From positions 907,868-971,867 of the forward strand of contig JABTUY010000002.1 of NCBI GenBank assembly GCA_015075165.1: 64,000 bases of DNA, written 5' to 3'. The stretch's first letter is position 1; each line of letters starts with the position of its first letter. Origin of the DNA: Ideonella sp. Lineage in GTDB: Bacteria; Pseudomonadota; Gammaproteobacteria; Burkholderiales; Burkholderiaceae_C. The position numbers and the translations under genes are program-made. Under the pieces are notes generated by a model. The model made no database searches. It was not told where the DNA came from and saw nothing but the letters and a program-made list of their open reading frames with translations. Below are positions 1 through 10,453 of the stretch, in pieces.

Positions 1-948
<948 letters not shown>

Positions 949-974
949 CCACTCGAATCACCGGAGGGAAACAC

Positions 975-1760
975 ATGAACGCACCCGAACCGCTGCTGAG
1001 CGTGCGCGACCTGCGCGTCGACGTGGGCGAGCGCAACGTGCTGAAGTCGATCTCGCTCGACGTCGCCGCCGGCTCGCTGGTGGTGCTGATGGGCGCCAAC
1101 GGCTCGGGCAAGAGCACGCTCGGCCTCACGCTGGCCGGCCACCCGCGCTACACGGTGGTCGGCGGCAGCGTGCGCTTCGGCGGCCGCGATCTGCTGGCGC
1201 TGAAGCCGCACGAGCGCGCGCGCGCCGGGCTGTTCGTGTCGTTCCAGGCCCCGCCGGACGTGCCGGGCGTCAAGAACAATCTGTTCCTGCGCACCGCGCT
1301 CAACGCCGTGCGCGAGGCGCGCGGCGAGCCGCCGCTCGACGCCTACGACTTCCTCGGCATTGCGCGCAGCGAGGCGGCGCGGCTCGGCCTGCCCGATGCG
1401 TTGCTGAACCGGGCGGTCAACGACGGCTTCTCCGGCGGCGAGCGCAAGCGCAACGAGCTGCTGCAGCTCGCGCTGCTGCAACCGCGGCTGGCGGTGCTCG
1501 ACGAGATCGACTCCGGGCTCGACGTCGACGGCGTGCGCACGGTGGTCGAGTTCGTGCAGCGTCAGCGCGAGCGCGGCACGGCGTTCTTCGTCGTCTCGCA
1601 CTATCTGCAGCTGATCGAATCGCTGGCACCCGATGCCGTGCTGCGCCTGCACGAAGGCTGCATCGCCGAGAGCGGCGGTATCGAGCTGGCTCGCAGCATC
1701 GCGCGCCACGGCTTTGCCGCATCCGATACGTCGCGCGCACGCGTGGCGCTGGCGGCCTGA
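975..1760 (+). CDS. sufC: SufC, Fe-S assembly ATPase
   Basis: 261 aa ABC-type ATPase that powers the SufBC2D scaffold; it is cytosolic and not a transporter. Walker A GANGSGKST lies at about residues 40-48, the signature FSGGERKR near 152 and Walker B LAVLDEIDSGLD near 170, followed by the switch histidine in VVSHY. The SufC-typical ERKRNE stretch after the signature separates it from transport ATPases. The ATG at 975 is chosen because GGAGGG stands 6 nt upstream and the protein then has family length. sufD begins 4 bp after the stop. Confidence 0.97.
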   Translation: MNAPEPLLSVRDLRVDVGERNVLKSISLDVAAGSLVVLMGANGSGKSTLGLTLAGHPRYTVVGGSVRFGGRDLLALKPHERARAGLFVSFQAPPDVPGVKNNLFLRTALNAVREARGEPPLDAYDFLGIARSEAARLGLPDALLNRAVNDGFSGGERKRNELLQLALLQPRLAVLDEIDSGLDVDGVRTVVEFVQRQRERGTAFFVVSHYLQLIESLAPDAVLRLHEGCIAESGGIELARSIARHGFAASDTSRARVALAA

Positions 1761-1764
1761 CGCC

Positions 1765-3123
1765 ATGGACAGCGCCCGCGCCGACATGCTGGCGGCCCGC
1801 CACCGGCTCGCGACCCAGGGCTGGATCGCGCGCGATGCCGAAACCTTCCGGCACCTGCCGCCGCCGCCGCTCGACGCCTGGCTCGGCGACGATGCCGCCG
1901 CGGCTAGCACCGCGGCCACCGGCACCGCGGCTACCGGCACCGCGGCTACCGGCACCGCCGTGACCGATTGCGAGGCCTCGCCGCTGGCCGGCGCAGGCTG
2001 GACGCTGCACCCGGTGGGCTCGCGCCACCTGGGCGGCGTCGACGCGCGCTGGCTCGATGCCACCGATGCCGCGCAGCGCGCCGAGCTGTTCGCCGGCGTG
2101 CCGCTGCCCACCGGCACCGACGCCGCACCGTTCGCGTGGGCGCACCGCGCGCTGTGTCGCCACGGCCTGCGCGTGCGCATCGGCGGCGCGTCCGGCACGC
2201 AGGCCGCCGGTGACGAGCGCGTGTGGCTGCAACTGCGGCGTCTGCCGCGCACCGCGGTGGAAGCGCCGCTGCTGGTGCTCGACGTGGCCGACGGCGTGCA
2301 ATGCGTGCTGATCGAGGTGCACGAGCGCGATGCCGCGAGCTGCTCGCACGCGATTACGCAGAACCTGCAGGTGCATGTGCAGCTCGGCCGCGGCACCGCG
2401 TTGCAGCACGTGCGGCTGGTGTCGCCCGGCGAGCGCGACCAGTGGGCGCACGGCGTGCAGGTACGCGTCGGCGAGCGCGCCAGCTACCGGCAGGCGCTGA
2501 TCGCCAGCGGCAGCGGGTACCACCTGCAGCACACCGCGCTCGACCTGGCGGCGCGCGAGGCGTCGGCGCAGACGGGCGGGGTGCTGTTCGCGGCCGATGC
2601 GGCGCTCGAGCAGCAGCTGCGCGTGTCGCACCAGGCGGCCGCCACGCGCAGCACGGTCGAGGCGCTGGTGCTGGCCGACGGCAGTGCGCGCACGGTGGTC
2701 AACGCGTTCACCGGCATCGCTGCGGGTGCTACGCAGGCCGAGGTGCGCCAGCGGCTGACCGGCATTCCCACCGGCGGCCGACCGAAGATCGCGCTGCGGC
2801 CGCACCTGGAGATCCACCACGACCAGGTGCAGGCCGCGCACGGCGCCACCTGGGGCGCGCTGCCCGAGGATGCGCTGTTCTATGCGCTGCAGCGCGGGCT
2901 GAGCGAAGCGCAGGCGCGTGCGCTGGTGGTCGACGGCCTTGCGCACGCGGCGCTCGAGCGCGCGCTGGGCGATGCCAGCCTGCTCGATACGCTGGGCCTG
3001 CCCGAGCGGCTGGCGCGCGAAGTGACACGTCATCTCGAGCGCGGCGCCCATGCCGCCGTGGCGGGCGCGCAGGCGGGCCAGACGCCGGCCCGCACACACA
3101 CCGAGGGAGCGCGTCATGGGTAA
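1765..3123 (+). CDS. sufD: SufD, Fe-S cluster assembly protein
   Basis: 452 aa partner of SufB in the SufBC2D scaffold. Recognised by the C-terminal beta-helix core with the motifs RTVVNAFTGIAAGA, LEIHHDQVQAAHGATWG and LFYALQRGLSEAQARALVVDG. The ATG at 1765 directly follows the sufC stop; an upstream in-frame start would overlap sufC heavily. The N-terminal third is less conserved and holds an Ala/Thr/Gly-rich insert encoded by four 15-bp tandem units (1906-1965), likely a flexible linker. The 3' end overlaps the sufS start by 8 bp, which suggests translational coupling. Confidence 0.93.
   Translation: MDSARADMLAARHRLATQGWIARDAETFRHLPPPPLDAWLGDDAAAASTAATGTAATGTAATGTAVTDCEASPLAGAGWTLHPVGSRHLGGVDARWLDATDAAQRAELFAGVPLPTGTDAAPFAWAHRALCRHGLRVRIGGASGTQAAGDERVWLQLRRLPRTAVEAPLLVLDVADGVQCVLIEVHERDAASCSHAITQNLQVHVQLGRGTALQHVRLVSPGERDQWAHGVQVRVGERASYRQALIASGSGYHLQHTALDLAAREASAQTGGVLFAADAALEQQLRVSHQAAATRSTVEALVLADGSARTVVNAFTGIAAGATQAEVRQRLTGIPTGGRPKIALRPHLEIHHDQVQAAHGATWGALPEDALFYALQRGLSEAQARALVVDGLAHAALERALGDASLLDTLGLPERLAREVTRHLERGAHAAVAGAQAGQTPARTHTEGARHG
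1906..1965 (+). repeat. Four 15-bp tandem repeats inside sufD
   Basis: Four head-to-tail 15-bp units (1906-1920, 1921-1935, 1936-1950, 1951-1965). The two central units are identical and the outer two diverge by a few bases. They encode a repeated A/S-T-A-A-T-G pentad pattern within the N-terminal linker of SufD. The unit length is a multiple of three, so copy-number change would keep frame. Confidence 0.9.
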
Positions 3124-4357
3124 CCGCCTGCCCCTGCCGACATTGGCCGGTGACTTCCCCCTGCTGGACCAGCGGGTCAACGGCCAGCGGCTGGTCTACC
3201 TCGACAATGCGGCAACCACGCAGGTGCCGCTGGCGGTGCTGGAGGCGATGCGCGCGTTCGAGCTGCGCGAGCGCGCCAACATCCACCGCGGCGTGCACAC
3301 GCTGAGCCAGCGCGCCACCGATGCCTACGAGCACGCGCGCGAGGCAGTCAAGCGCTTCGTCGGTGCCGGCGAGGCGCACGAACTGGTGTTCACCTCGGGC
3401 ACCACCGAGGCGCTGAACCTGGTGGCGCACGGCCTGAGCGACGCCGGCCTCGGGCCCGCGTGGCTGCGCCCGGGCGACGAGATCGTCGTCAGTGCGCTCG
3501 AGCACCATGCCAACCTGGTGCCCTGGCAGGTGGCCGCGCGGCGTAGCGGCGCCACGTTGCGCGTGCTGCTGCCGGCTGCGAGCGGACGACTCACGGTGGA
3601 CGACCTGTTGCCGCTGCTCAACCCACGCACTCGCGTGTTCGCACTGACCGCGTGTGCCAACGCCACCGGCCATCGTCCGCCGTACGAGGCACTGCTCGCG
3701 CTGGCCGCGCAGGCCGGCGCACTGACCGTGCTCGATGCCGCGCAGGCGGTGACGTGCGCGACGCCGAACCTGGCTGCGCTGGCGTGCGACTTCATGGCCT
3801 TCTCGGGCCACAAGATGCACGGGCCGATGGGCAGCGGCGTGCTGCTGGGCCGGCGCAGCGCGCTCGAGCGGCTGGTGCCGCTGCGCTTCGGTGGCGACAT
3901 GGTCGAATGGGTCGGCCTGACCGACGCGCGCTTCGCGCAATTGCCGGCCCGGCTCGAAGGTGGCACGCCCAACGTGAGCGGCGCGGTCGGTCTCGCGGCG
4001 GCGGCGGCGTTCATCGATTCGGTGGGACGCGATGCGATCCACGCCCACGTGGGCCGCCTGCGCCACGCCGCGGCCACCGGACTCGCCGCGCTGCCGGGCG
4101 TGCAGGTGCTCGCGGCTGACGAAGCCGACACCGCGATCGTCTCGTTCGTGGCCGACGGCGTGCACCCGCACGACATCGGCACGCTGCTCGACGAGCGCGG
4201 CGTGGCGGTGCGCACCGGTCACCATTGCGCGCAACCGCTGCTCGATCACCTCGGCGTGGGCCCGACCACGCGCGCCTCGTTCGCGCTGTACAACACCGAC
4301 GACGACGTGCGCGAGCTGGTCGAAGGCGTCGACACCGCGCTGCGGAGGCTGCGGTGA
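3116..4357 (+). CDS. sufS: SufS, cysteine desulfurase (class II)
   Basis: 413 aa PLP enzyme that takes sulfur from L-cysteine as a persulfide and passes it to SufU. Visible motifs are YLDNAATTQVP at the N-terminus, ALEHHANLVPW, DAAQAV, the PLP lysine in SGHKMHGP (about K233) and the active-site cysteine in RTGHHCAQP (about C371). The adjacent histidine pair is the arrangement used with SufU zinc exchange in Gram-positive SufS. The ATG at 3116 overlaps the sufD stop by 8 bp; the GTGA junction with sufU overlaps by 4 bp. Confidence 0.97.
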   Translation: MGNRLPLPTLAGDFPLLDQRVNGQRLVYLDNAATTQVPLAVLEAMRAFELRERANIHRGVHTLSQRATDAYEHAREAVKRFVGAGEAHELVFTSGTTEALNLVAHGLSDAGLGPAWLRPGDEIVVSALEHHANLVPWQVAARRSGATLRVLLPAASGRLTVDDLLPLLNPRTRVFALTACANATGHRPPYEALLALAAQAGALTVLDAAQAVTCATPNLAALACDFMAFSGHKMHGPMGSGVLLGRRSALERLVPLRFGGDMVEWVGLTDARFAQLPARLEGGTPNVSGAVGLAAAAAFIDSVGRDAIHAHVGRLRHAAATGLAALPGVQVLAADEADTAIVSFVADGVHPHDIGTLLDERGVAVRTGHHCAQPLLDHLGVGPTTRASFALYNTDDDVRELVEGVDTALRRLR

Positions 4358-4851
4358 GCACGGCCGACGCGGGCAACGATCTGTACGGCGAGCTCGTCGT
4401 CGAGCACAAGCGCGCGCCGCGCAACTTCGGCACGCTCCCTGCGCCCACGCACCATGCGCGCGGCCACAACCCGCAATGCGGCGACGATCTCGAAGTGCAG
4501 CTGCAGCTCGAGGGCAGCCGGCTGCAGGACATCCGCTACCGCGGCCAGGGCTGTGCGATCTGCATCGCATCGGCGTCGATGATGAGCGAGGCGGTCAAGG
4601 GCCGCTCGATCGACGAGGCGGTGCAGTTGCAGCAGCGCTTTCGCGGCGTGCTCACCGGCCAGCTCGAGCCCGAGCCGGCGCAGCTGGGCAAGCTGATCAG
4701 CCTGGCCGGCGTGCGCCGCTACCCGGCGCGCATCAAGTGCGCGCTGCTCGGCTGGCATGCATTGATGCATGCGCTGGGTGAAGCGGCAGGGCGCGACCCT
4801 GCAGCGGGCGCAACCGGCGCCGACGACTCCACCGGGAGCGACGCGGCATGA
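4354..4851 (+). CDS. sufU: SufU, zinc-dependent sulfurtransferase/scaffold of the SUF system
   Basis: 165 aa NifU_N-fold protein. Three conserved cysteines lie in NPQCGDD (about C42), GQGCAICIASASMM (about C67) and RIKCALLGWHAL (about C129). Between the second and third cysteine it has the longer spacer typical of Bacillus-type SufU and absent from IscU, and it lacks the IscU histidine region. It probably accepts persulfide sulfur from SufS. It starts with GTG overlapping the sufS stop (GTGA) and ends with ATGA shared with sufT. The Asp/Gly/Ala-rich C-terminal tail of about 25 residues is extra. Confidence 0.92.
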   Translation: MSTADAGNDLYGELVVEHKRAPRNFGTLPAPTHHARGHNPQCGDDLEVQLQLEGSRLQDIRYRGQGCAICIASASMMSEAVKGRSIDEAVQLQQRFRGVLTGQLEPEPAQLGKLISLAGVRRYPARIKCALLGWHALMHALGEAAGRDPAAGATGADDSTGSDAA

Positions 4852-5393
4852 AGCACCTGTACCAGTCGGTCACGACCAACCGTCCGGTGGTGGTGACGCG
4901 CATTCCGGATGGCACGCCGATCGAGTTGCCGACCGGCACCGGTGCGCAGGTGGCGCAGGCGCTCGGTTCGTCGTTCACGCTGCTGGTGCAGGGCCAACTG
5001 GTGCGCCTGCCCGGCCCCGATGCCGACGCCGTCGGGCTGACGCCACCCGAGGGCATCGAGATCCCGCCCGATGCCGGGCCCGAGCACGTCAACGATCTGG
5101 TGTGGCAGACGCTGCGCACCTGCTATGACCCCGAGATCCCGGTCAACATCGTCGAGCTGGGGCTGGTCTACGGCTGCGACATCGAGCCGCTGGACGACAA
5201 GCGGATGAAGGTGCGCATCCGCATGACGCTCACCGCGCCGGGCTGCGGCATGGGCGAGGTGCTGGCCAACGAGGTGTGCGACAAGGTGCTCGCGCTGCCC
5301 AGCGTCGGCGAGGCCACGGTCGACATGGTGTTCGACCCGCCGTGGGACCGCTCGCGCATGTCGGAAGCGGCGCAGTTGACGTTGGGGTTGTAG
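4848..5393 (+). CDS. sufT: SufT, Fe-S assembly factor (DUF59/MIP18 family)
   Basis: 181 aa. The C-terminal half is a MIP18/DUF59 domain (DLVWQTLRTCYDPEIPVNIV, then LTAPGCGMGEVL with a conserved cysteine, then FDPPWDRSRMSEAA). The N-terminal half is the extra domain that marks the SufT subfamily. SufT proteins help Fe-S maturation or delivery in other bacteria. This is the last gene of the suf operon; it overlaps sufU by ATGA and is followed by a strong nested hairpin. Confidence 0.93.
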   Translation: MKHLYQSVTTNRPVVVTRIPDGTPIELPTGTGAQVAQALGSSFTLLVQGQLVRLPGPDADAVGLTPPEGIEIPPDAGPEHVNDLVWQTLRTCYDPEIPVNIVELGLVYGCDIEPLDDKRMKVRIRMTLTAPGCGMGEVLANEVCDKVLALPSVGEATVDMVFDPPWDRSRMSEAAQLTLGL

Positions 5394-5735
5394 CTCTGCA
5401 GAACCGCGCTGCGCTCGCACGTCGATACGGCTGCTGATGCCTGATGCCGTCTGCAGGGGTCGGCGCGTCCGCGCCGCGCTGACCCGTTGCACTTCGTGTC
5501 CCTCGGCCCGGGCTCCCGCCCGGGCCTCCTCCTCAACTTGCGCACGACAGGCCGGGCTGTCACGGCGCTCGTTCGTCACCGCAGCCTGGTTCGCGTGGTG
5601 TGCCGCAGTGTCGCCGGGCCGAGGACGCCGGGTGACCGGCTGGCGCAGGTAACAGGGGGAGCGGTCAGGCTGCGGAACGCAGACTGACCGCGGGGGACAC
5701 GGAGCCAGCCGGTCACCCGGTGGCCTCGGCCTCGC
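5394..5735. other. Non-coding gap between convergent suf operon and copper island
   Basis: 342 bp with no convincing gene in either strand; short open frames here have no recognisable protein character. The right half is occupied by the nested inverted repeat described at 5628-5720. No tRNA or promoter-like element stands out in the left half. Confidence 0.75.
5628..5720. repeat. Nested inverted repeat, probable bidirectional terminator or palindromic element
   Basis: The outer arms are a perfect 16-bp inverted repeat (5628-5643 and 5705-5720). Inside lies a second hairpin, GCGGTCAG at 5661-5668 with CTGACCGC at 5684-5691. It continues inward through CTGCG and CGCAG, with one G/A mismatch, to a GAA loop at 5675-5677. 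The element sits 16 bp from the stop of the minus-strand cusA and 235 bp past sufT, where two operons converge. There is no T tract, so a classical intrinsic terminator is not proven; a mobile palindromic element is an alternative. Confidence 0.7.
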
Positions 5736-8700
5736 TCAACCGCATCGAACGACCGCAAGGCCCGCACCGTCGCCGGCCGGCCGCGCCCGCGGCCGCCGCA
5801 TCAGCGCCCACGCCGCCGGCACGACGAACAGCGACAGCAGCGGCGCGGTCAGCATGCCGCCGAGCATCGGCGTGGCGATGCGGCTCATCACCTCCGAGCC
5901 GGTGCCGGCGCCGAACACGATCGGCAGCAGGCCGGCCAGGATCACCGCCACCGTCATCGCCTTGGGCCGCACGCGCTGCACCGCGCCGTCGCGGATCGCA
6001 TCGAGCAGCAGCGCGGCGGTGAGCGGCGCGCCGGCGGCCAGCCGTGCGTCGAGCGCCTGGCGCAGGTACAACAGCATCACGACGCCGAACTCGGCGGCCA
6101 CGCCGGCCAGCGCGATGAAGCCGACGCCGGTGGCCACCGATTGGTGGAAGCCCATCGCATACAGCAGCCACACGCCGCCGATCAGCGCGAACGGCAGCGT
6201 GGCCATGATCAGCAGCGCCTCGTCGATGCGGCCGAACGTGAGGTACAGCAGCACGAAGATGATCGCCAGCGTGGCCGGCACCACCCACGCCAGCCGCGCG
6301 TTGGCGCGCTCCAGGTACTCGAACTGGCCCGACAGCGCCACGCTCACGCCGGGCTCGAGCGCCACCTGCGCGGCCACCGCGCGGCGCAGCGCGTGCGCCA
6401 CCGAGGCGAGGTCGCGGCCCTGCACGTCCACATACACCCAGCTGGTCGGGCGCGCGCCCTCGCTCTTGAGCATCGGCGGGCCATCAGTGATCGCCACGCG
6501 GGCCACGGTGCCCAGCGTCACCTGCTGGCCGGCGGGCGTGAGCAGCGGCAGCTCCACCAGCCGCTGCGGCGTGTCGCGCCACTCGCGCGGGTAGCGCAGG
6601 TTGATCGGGTAGCGCGCGCGGCCGTCGATCAGCTCGCTGACGTTCTCGCCGCCGATCGCGCCGGCCACCACGGCCTGCACGTCGGCGATGTTCAGGCCGT
6701 AGCGCGCGGCGAGCGTGCGGTCGATCCGCACGTCGAGGTAGCGGCCGCCGGTCAGCCGCTCGGCCAGCGCCGAGGTCACGCCCGGCACGGTCTTGGCCAC
6801 CTGCTCGATGCGCACCGCCGCGCGCTCCACGGCGGCGAGATCGGCGCCGCTGACCTTGACGCCGATCGGGCTCTTGATGCCGGTGGCCAGCATGTCGATG
6901 CGGTTGCGGATCGGCGGCACCCACAGGTTGGCCAGCCCCGGCACCTGCACCGCGCGGTCCAGCGCCTCGACCAGCTTCTCGGGCGTCATGCCGGGGCGCC
7001 ATTGGTCGCGCGGCTTGAGCTGGATGGTGGTCTCGAACATCTCCAGCGGCGCGGGGTCGGTGGCGGTGTCGGCGCGGCCGGCCTTGCCGAACACGCGCGC
7101 CACCTCGGGCACGGTCTTGATCATGCGGTCGGTCACCTGCAGCAGCTCGCCCGCCTTCTGCGCCGACAGGCCCGGCAGCGCCGACGGCATGTACAGCAGG
7201 TCGCCTTCGTCGAGCGGCGGCAGGAACTCGCCGCCCAGCCGCATCAGCGGCCACGCGGCGGTGGCCAGCGCGAGCGCGGCCACCACCAGCGTGGTCTTCG
7301 GCCGCGCCAGCACGGCGTCGAGCGCCGGCCGGTACAGCGCGATCAGCGCGCGCGTCAGCGGGTTGCGGCGCTCGTCGCGGATGCGGCCACGGATCCACAG
7401 CCCCATCAGCACCGGCACCAGCGTCACCGACAGGCCGGCGGCGGCGGCCATCGCGTAGGTCTTGGTGTAGGCCAGCGGCGCGAACAGCCGGCCCTCTTGC
7501 GCCTGCAGCGTGAACACCGGCACGAACGACAGCGTGATGATCAGCAGCGAGAAGAACAGCGCCGGCCCCACCTCTTCGGCAGCGCGCGTGACCAGCGCCC
7601 AGCGTTCGTCGCCGGCCAGCGCGCGGCCCGGGTGTGCGTGCTGCCAGGCCTCGATGTGCTTGTGCGCGTTCTCGATCATCACCACCGCCGCGTCGACCAT
7701 CGCGCCGATGGCGATCGCGATGCCCCCCAGCGACATGATGTTGGCGTTGATGCCCTGCTGCTGCATCACCGCGAACGCCGCCAGCACGCCCAGCGGCAGC
7801 GCGATGATCGCCACCAGCGCCGAGCGCAGGTGCCACAGGAACACCAGGCACACCGCGGCCACCACGGCAAACTCCTCGAGCAGCTTGTGCGACAGGTTGT
7901 CCACCGCGCGCGCGATCAGCGCGCTGCGGTCGTAGGTGGTCACGATCTCCACGCCGGCCGGCAGGCTCGGCTTCAGTTGCTCGAGCCGGGCCTTCACCGC
8001 GGCGATCGTCGCCTGCGCGTTCTTGCCGAAGCGGCCGATCACCACGCCGCCGGCGACCTCGCCGTCGCCGTCGAGCTCGGCGATGCCGCGGCGCATCTCG
8101 GGGCCGTAGTGGATGCTAGCGACGTCGCCGAGTTTCACCGGCACGCCGCCGCGCACCGCCACCGGCACGGCGCGAAAGTCATCGAGCGTCTTCAGGTAGC
8201 CGTTGGCGCGCACCATGACCTCGGCCTCGGCCAGCTCGAGCACCGAGCCGCCGCTTTCCTGGTTGGCGGCCACGATCGCGTCGCGCACCTGCGCGTAGCC
8301 GATGCCGTAGGCGGCCAGCCGCGTCGGGTCGAGCTGCACCTGCACCTGCCGCACCATGCCGCCGATGGCGGCCACCTCGGCCACGTCGGGCAGGCTCTTC
8401 AGCTCGTACTCGAGAAACCAGTCCTGCAGCGCGCGCAACTGCGACAGGTCGTGGCGGCCGCTGCGATCGACCAGCGCGTACTGGAAGATCCAGCCGACGC
8501 CGGTGGCGTCGGGGCCGAGCGCGGTCCTGGCCGCGGCCGGCAGCCGGCCCTGCAGCTGGCTGAGCGACTCGAGCACGCGCGAGCGCGCCCAGTACAGATC
8601 GGTGCCGTCGTCGAACAGCACGTAGACGAAGCTGTCGCCGAAGAACGAGAAGCCGCGCACCGTCTTGGCGCCGGGCACCGACATCATCGTGGTGGCCAGC

Positions 8701-8903
8701 GGGTAGGTGACCTGGTTCTCGACGATCTGCGGCGCCTGGCCGGGGTAGCTGGTGCGGATGATCACCTGCACGTCCGACAGGTCGGGCAGCGCATCGATCG
8801 GCGTCGCGCGCAGCGCCGCGACGCCCCACGCGGCGAGCAGCACGGTGGCCATCAGCACCAGCAGCCGGTTGGCGACCGACCAGCGGATCAGCCGCGCGAT
8901 CAT
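5736..8903 (-). CDS. cusA: CusA, Cu(I)/Ag(I) RND efflux pump
   Basis: 1055 aa inner-membrane heavy-metal RND transporter; with CusB and CusC it spans the envelope and expels Cu(I)/Ag(I) using proton flow. It has the RND pattern of TM1, a large periplasmic loop, TM2-7, a second loop and TM8-12. The TM4 motif [17 protein letters not shown] contains the essential aspartate. The metal-binding methionine triad of E. coli CusA (M573, M623, M672) is conserved as M572 in [11 protein letters not shown]622 in LEMFETT and M671 in RIDMLATG, which fits the monovalent-cation subclass. The ATG at 8903 overlaps the cusB stop by 4 bp. The open frame extends upstream of this ATG but is only the shadow of cusB. 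Confidence 0.97.
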   Translation of the reverse strand: MIARLIRWSVANRLLVLMATVLLAAWGVAALRATPIDALPDLSDVQVIIRTSYPGQAPQIVENQVTYPLATTMMSVPGAKTVRGFSFFGDSFVYVLFDDGTDLYWARSRVLESLSQLQGRLPAAARTALGPDATGVGWIFQYALVDRSGRHDLSQLRALQDWFLEYELKSLPDVAEVAAIGGMVRQVQVQLDPTRLAAYGIGYAQVRDAIVAANQESGGSVLELAEAEVMVRANGYLKTLDDFRAVPVAVRGGVPVKLGDVASIHYGPEMRRGIAELDGDGEVAGGVVIGRFGKNAQATIAAVKARLEQLKPSLPAGVEIVTTYDRSALIARAVDNLSHKLLEEFAVVAAVCLVFLWHLRSALVAIIALPLGVLAAFAVMQQQGINANIMSLGGIAIAIGAMVDAAVVMIENAHKHIEAWQHAHPGRALAGDERWALVTRAAEEVGPALFFSLLIITLSFVPVFTLQAQEGRLFAPLAYTKTYAMAAAAGLSVTLVPVLMGLWIRGRIRDERRNPLTRALIALYRPALDAVLARPKTTLVVAALALATAAWPLMRLGGEFLPPLDEGDLLYMPSALPGLSAQKAGELLQVTDRMIKTVPEVARVFGKAGRADTATDPAPLEMFETTIQLKPRDQWRPGMTPEKLVEALDRAVQVPGLANLWVPPIRNRIDMLATGIKSPIGVKVSGADLAAVERAAVRIEQVAKTVPGVTSALAERLTGGRYLDVRIDRTLAARYGLNIADVQAVVAGAIGGENVSELIDGRARYPINLRYPREWRDTPQRLVELPLLTPAGQQVTLGTVARVAITDGPPMLKSEGARPTSWVYVDVQGRDLASVAHALRRAVAAQVALEPGVSVALSGQFEYLERANARLAWVVPATLAIIFVLLYLTFGRIDEALLIMATLPFALIGGVWLLYAMGFHQSVATGVGFIALAGVAAEFGVVMLLYLRQALDARLAAGAPLTAALLLDAIRDGAVQRVRPKAMTVAVILAGLLPIVFGAGTGSEVMSRIATPMLGGMLTAPLLSLFVVPAAWALMRRPRARPAGDGAGLAVVRCG

Positions 8904-10453
8904 CGCGGCGCTCCGGAGGCCGGCGCCGGAGTGGCCTCGGGCGCCACGCGCACCAGCACCGCATCGTCGCCGCGCTGCGTGAAGCCGAAGCGCACGCGCT
9001 CGCCCTTGCGCAGGCCGTGCGCGAGCTGTGGCGACGCGAGCTTGAACGGCATCACCATCGCCGGCCACTTCAGCGCCGGCACCGGCTCGTGGTCGAGCGT
9101 GATGCTGTCGCGCTCGATCTCGACGACGACGCCGCGCGCCTCGTGCACGGCGGCGGCGGGTTGCGCGATCGGCGCAGTGCCGGTCGCTGCACTGGCCGCC
9201 GCGCGGGCCATCACGCCCCGCAGGCTGGCTTCGGAGTCGATCAGGAACTGGCCCGACGCCACCACCTGCTGGCCGGCCGCGAGGCCCTCGCGCACGACGA
9301 TCAACTCGTCGAACTGCTCGCCCAACTGCACCTCTTGTGGCCGGTAGCGGCCCGGCGCCTCGACCACGTAGACCAGCGCGCGCCGGCCGGTGCGGATCAC
9401 GCTCTCGGCCGGCAGCACCAGCGCCTCGCGCTGGGTGCCGCGCAGGCGGACTTGCGCGAACACGCCGGCGCGCAGCGCGAGGCCCGGGTTGGGCAGCTCG
9501 ATGCGCACGCGCAGCGTGCGCGTGTCGCGGTTGGCCTCGGGCAGGATCGCGGCCACCTTGCCGTGCACCACCTGGCCCGGCCGCGCCGGAAAGCGCGCCT
9601 CGGCCGGCTGGCCCGGTGCGATCGCGGCGCCCAGCGCCTCGGGCAGCGCGACCTCGAGCCACACCGTGGCCAGCCCGTTGATGCGCGCCAGTGTCGCGCC
9701 GGGCGCCAGCGTCATGCCCTGGCGCACCGCGAGCTCGCTGATCACGCCGCCGATCGGCGCGGTGATCGCGTGCAGCCGCACCGGCTGCCCCGCCGCATCG
9801 GCCTGCGCGACCAGCGCCGGCGGCATGCCCAGCAGCGCCAGGCGTGCGCGTGCCGCCTGCGCCAGCGCGGCGTCGCCGCTGCGCTTGACCGCCAGGTACT
9901 CCTGCTGCGCGGCCAGCCACTCGGGCACGAACACCTCGGCCAGCGTCGCGCCGGCGGCGATCACGTCGCCCGGCGCGCGCGGCGGCACGCGCTCGACGAA
10001 GCCGGCGCTGCGCGCCTGCACGATCGCCACGTCGCGCTCGTTGAGCTGCACCGTGGCCGCGGCGTCGATCGCCGCGCCGACGCTCTTACGCTGCACCGTG
10101 GCCAGCCGCACGCCGAGCGACTGCACCGCCTGCGGCGACACCGCGACGCCGCCGGCGCCGCTGGCCTCGCCCTCGTCGGCGTAGCGCGGCACCAGCTGCA
10201 TGTCCATGAACGGCGACTTGCCGGGCTTGTCGAAGCGCTGCGTCGGCACCATCGGGTCGTACCAGTACAGCACCTTGCGTTCGGCGGGCGCCGATGCGGT
10301 GGCGGCGCTGCTGCTCGCAGCCTGCGCACCGTGCGCATCGCGTACGCCCTGCCAGGGAGGTGCGACGCGCCAGGCGGCGATGCCGTAGCCGGCGGCGAGG
10401 CCCGCTGCGAGCAGCGCGGCGGCGACGATAAATCGGGTCGTGCGGGCGTTCAT
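8900..10453 (-). CDS. cusB: CusB, periplasmic adaptor with N-terminal metal-binding domain and C-terminal CusF domain
   Basis: 517 aa membrane-fusion protein linking CusA to the outer-membrane channel. An N-terminal membrane anchor (about residues 8-28) is followed by a heavy-metal-binding domain ([20 protein letters not shown], then MDMQLVP). Next come the barrel-sandwich/hairpin/beta-barrel segments of RND adaptors (about 95-400). The last ~90 residues form a CusF-like domain with the copper ligands H, W, M, M in [20 protein letters not shown]. The fusion makes the metallochaperone part of the pump. Both ends overlap neighbours by 4 bp (ATGA), so cusC-cusB-cusA are translationally coupled. 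Confidence 0.95.
   Translation of the reverse strand: MNARTTRFIVAAALLAAGLAAGYGIAAWRVAPPWQGVRDAHGAQAASSSAATASAPAERKVLYWYDPMVPTQRFDKPGKSPFMDMQLVPRYADEGEASGAGGVAVSPQAVQSLGVRLATVQRKSVGAAIDAAATVQLNERDVAIVQARSAGFVERVPPRAPGDVIAAGATLAEVFVPEWLAAQQEYLAVKRSGDAALAQAARARLALLGMPPALVAQADAAGQPVRLHAITAPIGGVISELAVRQGMTLAPGATLARINGLATVWLEVALPEALGAAIAPGQPAEARFPARPGQVVHGKVAAILPEANRDTRTLRVRIELPNPGLALRAGVFAQVRLRGTQREALVLPAESVIRTGRRALVYVVEAPGRYRPQEVQLGEQFDELIVVREGLAAGQQVVASGQFLIDSEASLRGVMARAAASAATGTAPIAQPAAAVHEARGVVVEIERDSITLDHEPVPALKWPAMVMPFKLASPQLAHGLRKGERVRFGFTQRGDDAVLVRVAPEATPAPASGAPR

Noticed and set aside
8904-9920. Open-frame extension of cusA upstream of its ATG
   Set aside because: It lies entirely antisense-free in another frame of cusB; the residues are Arg/Gly/Ala-rich without family similarity. 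The CusA family starts at the ATG at 8903.
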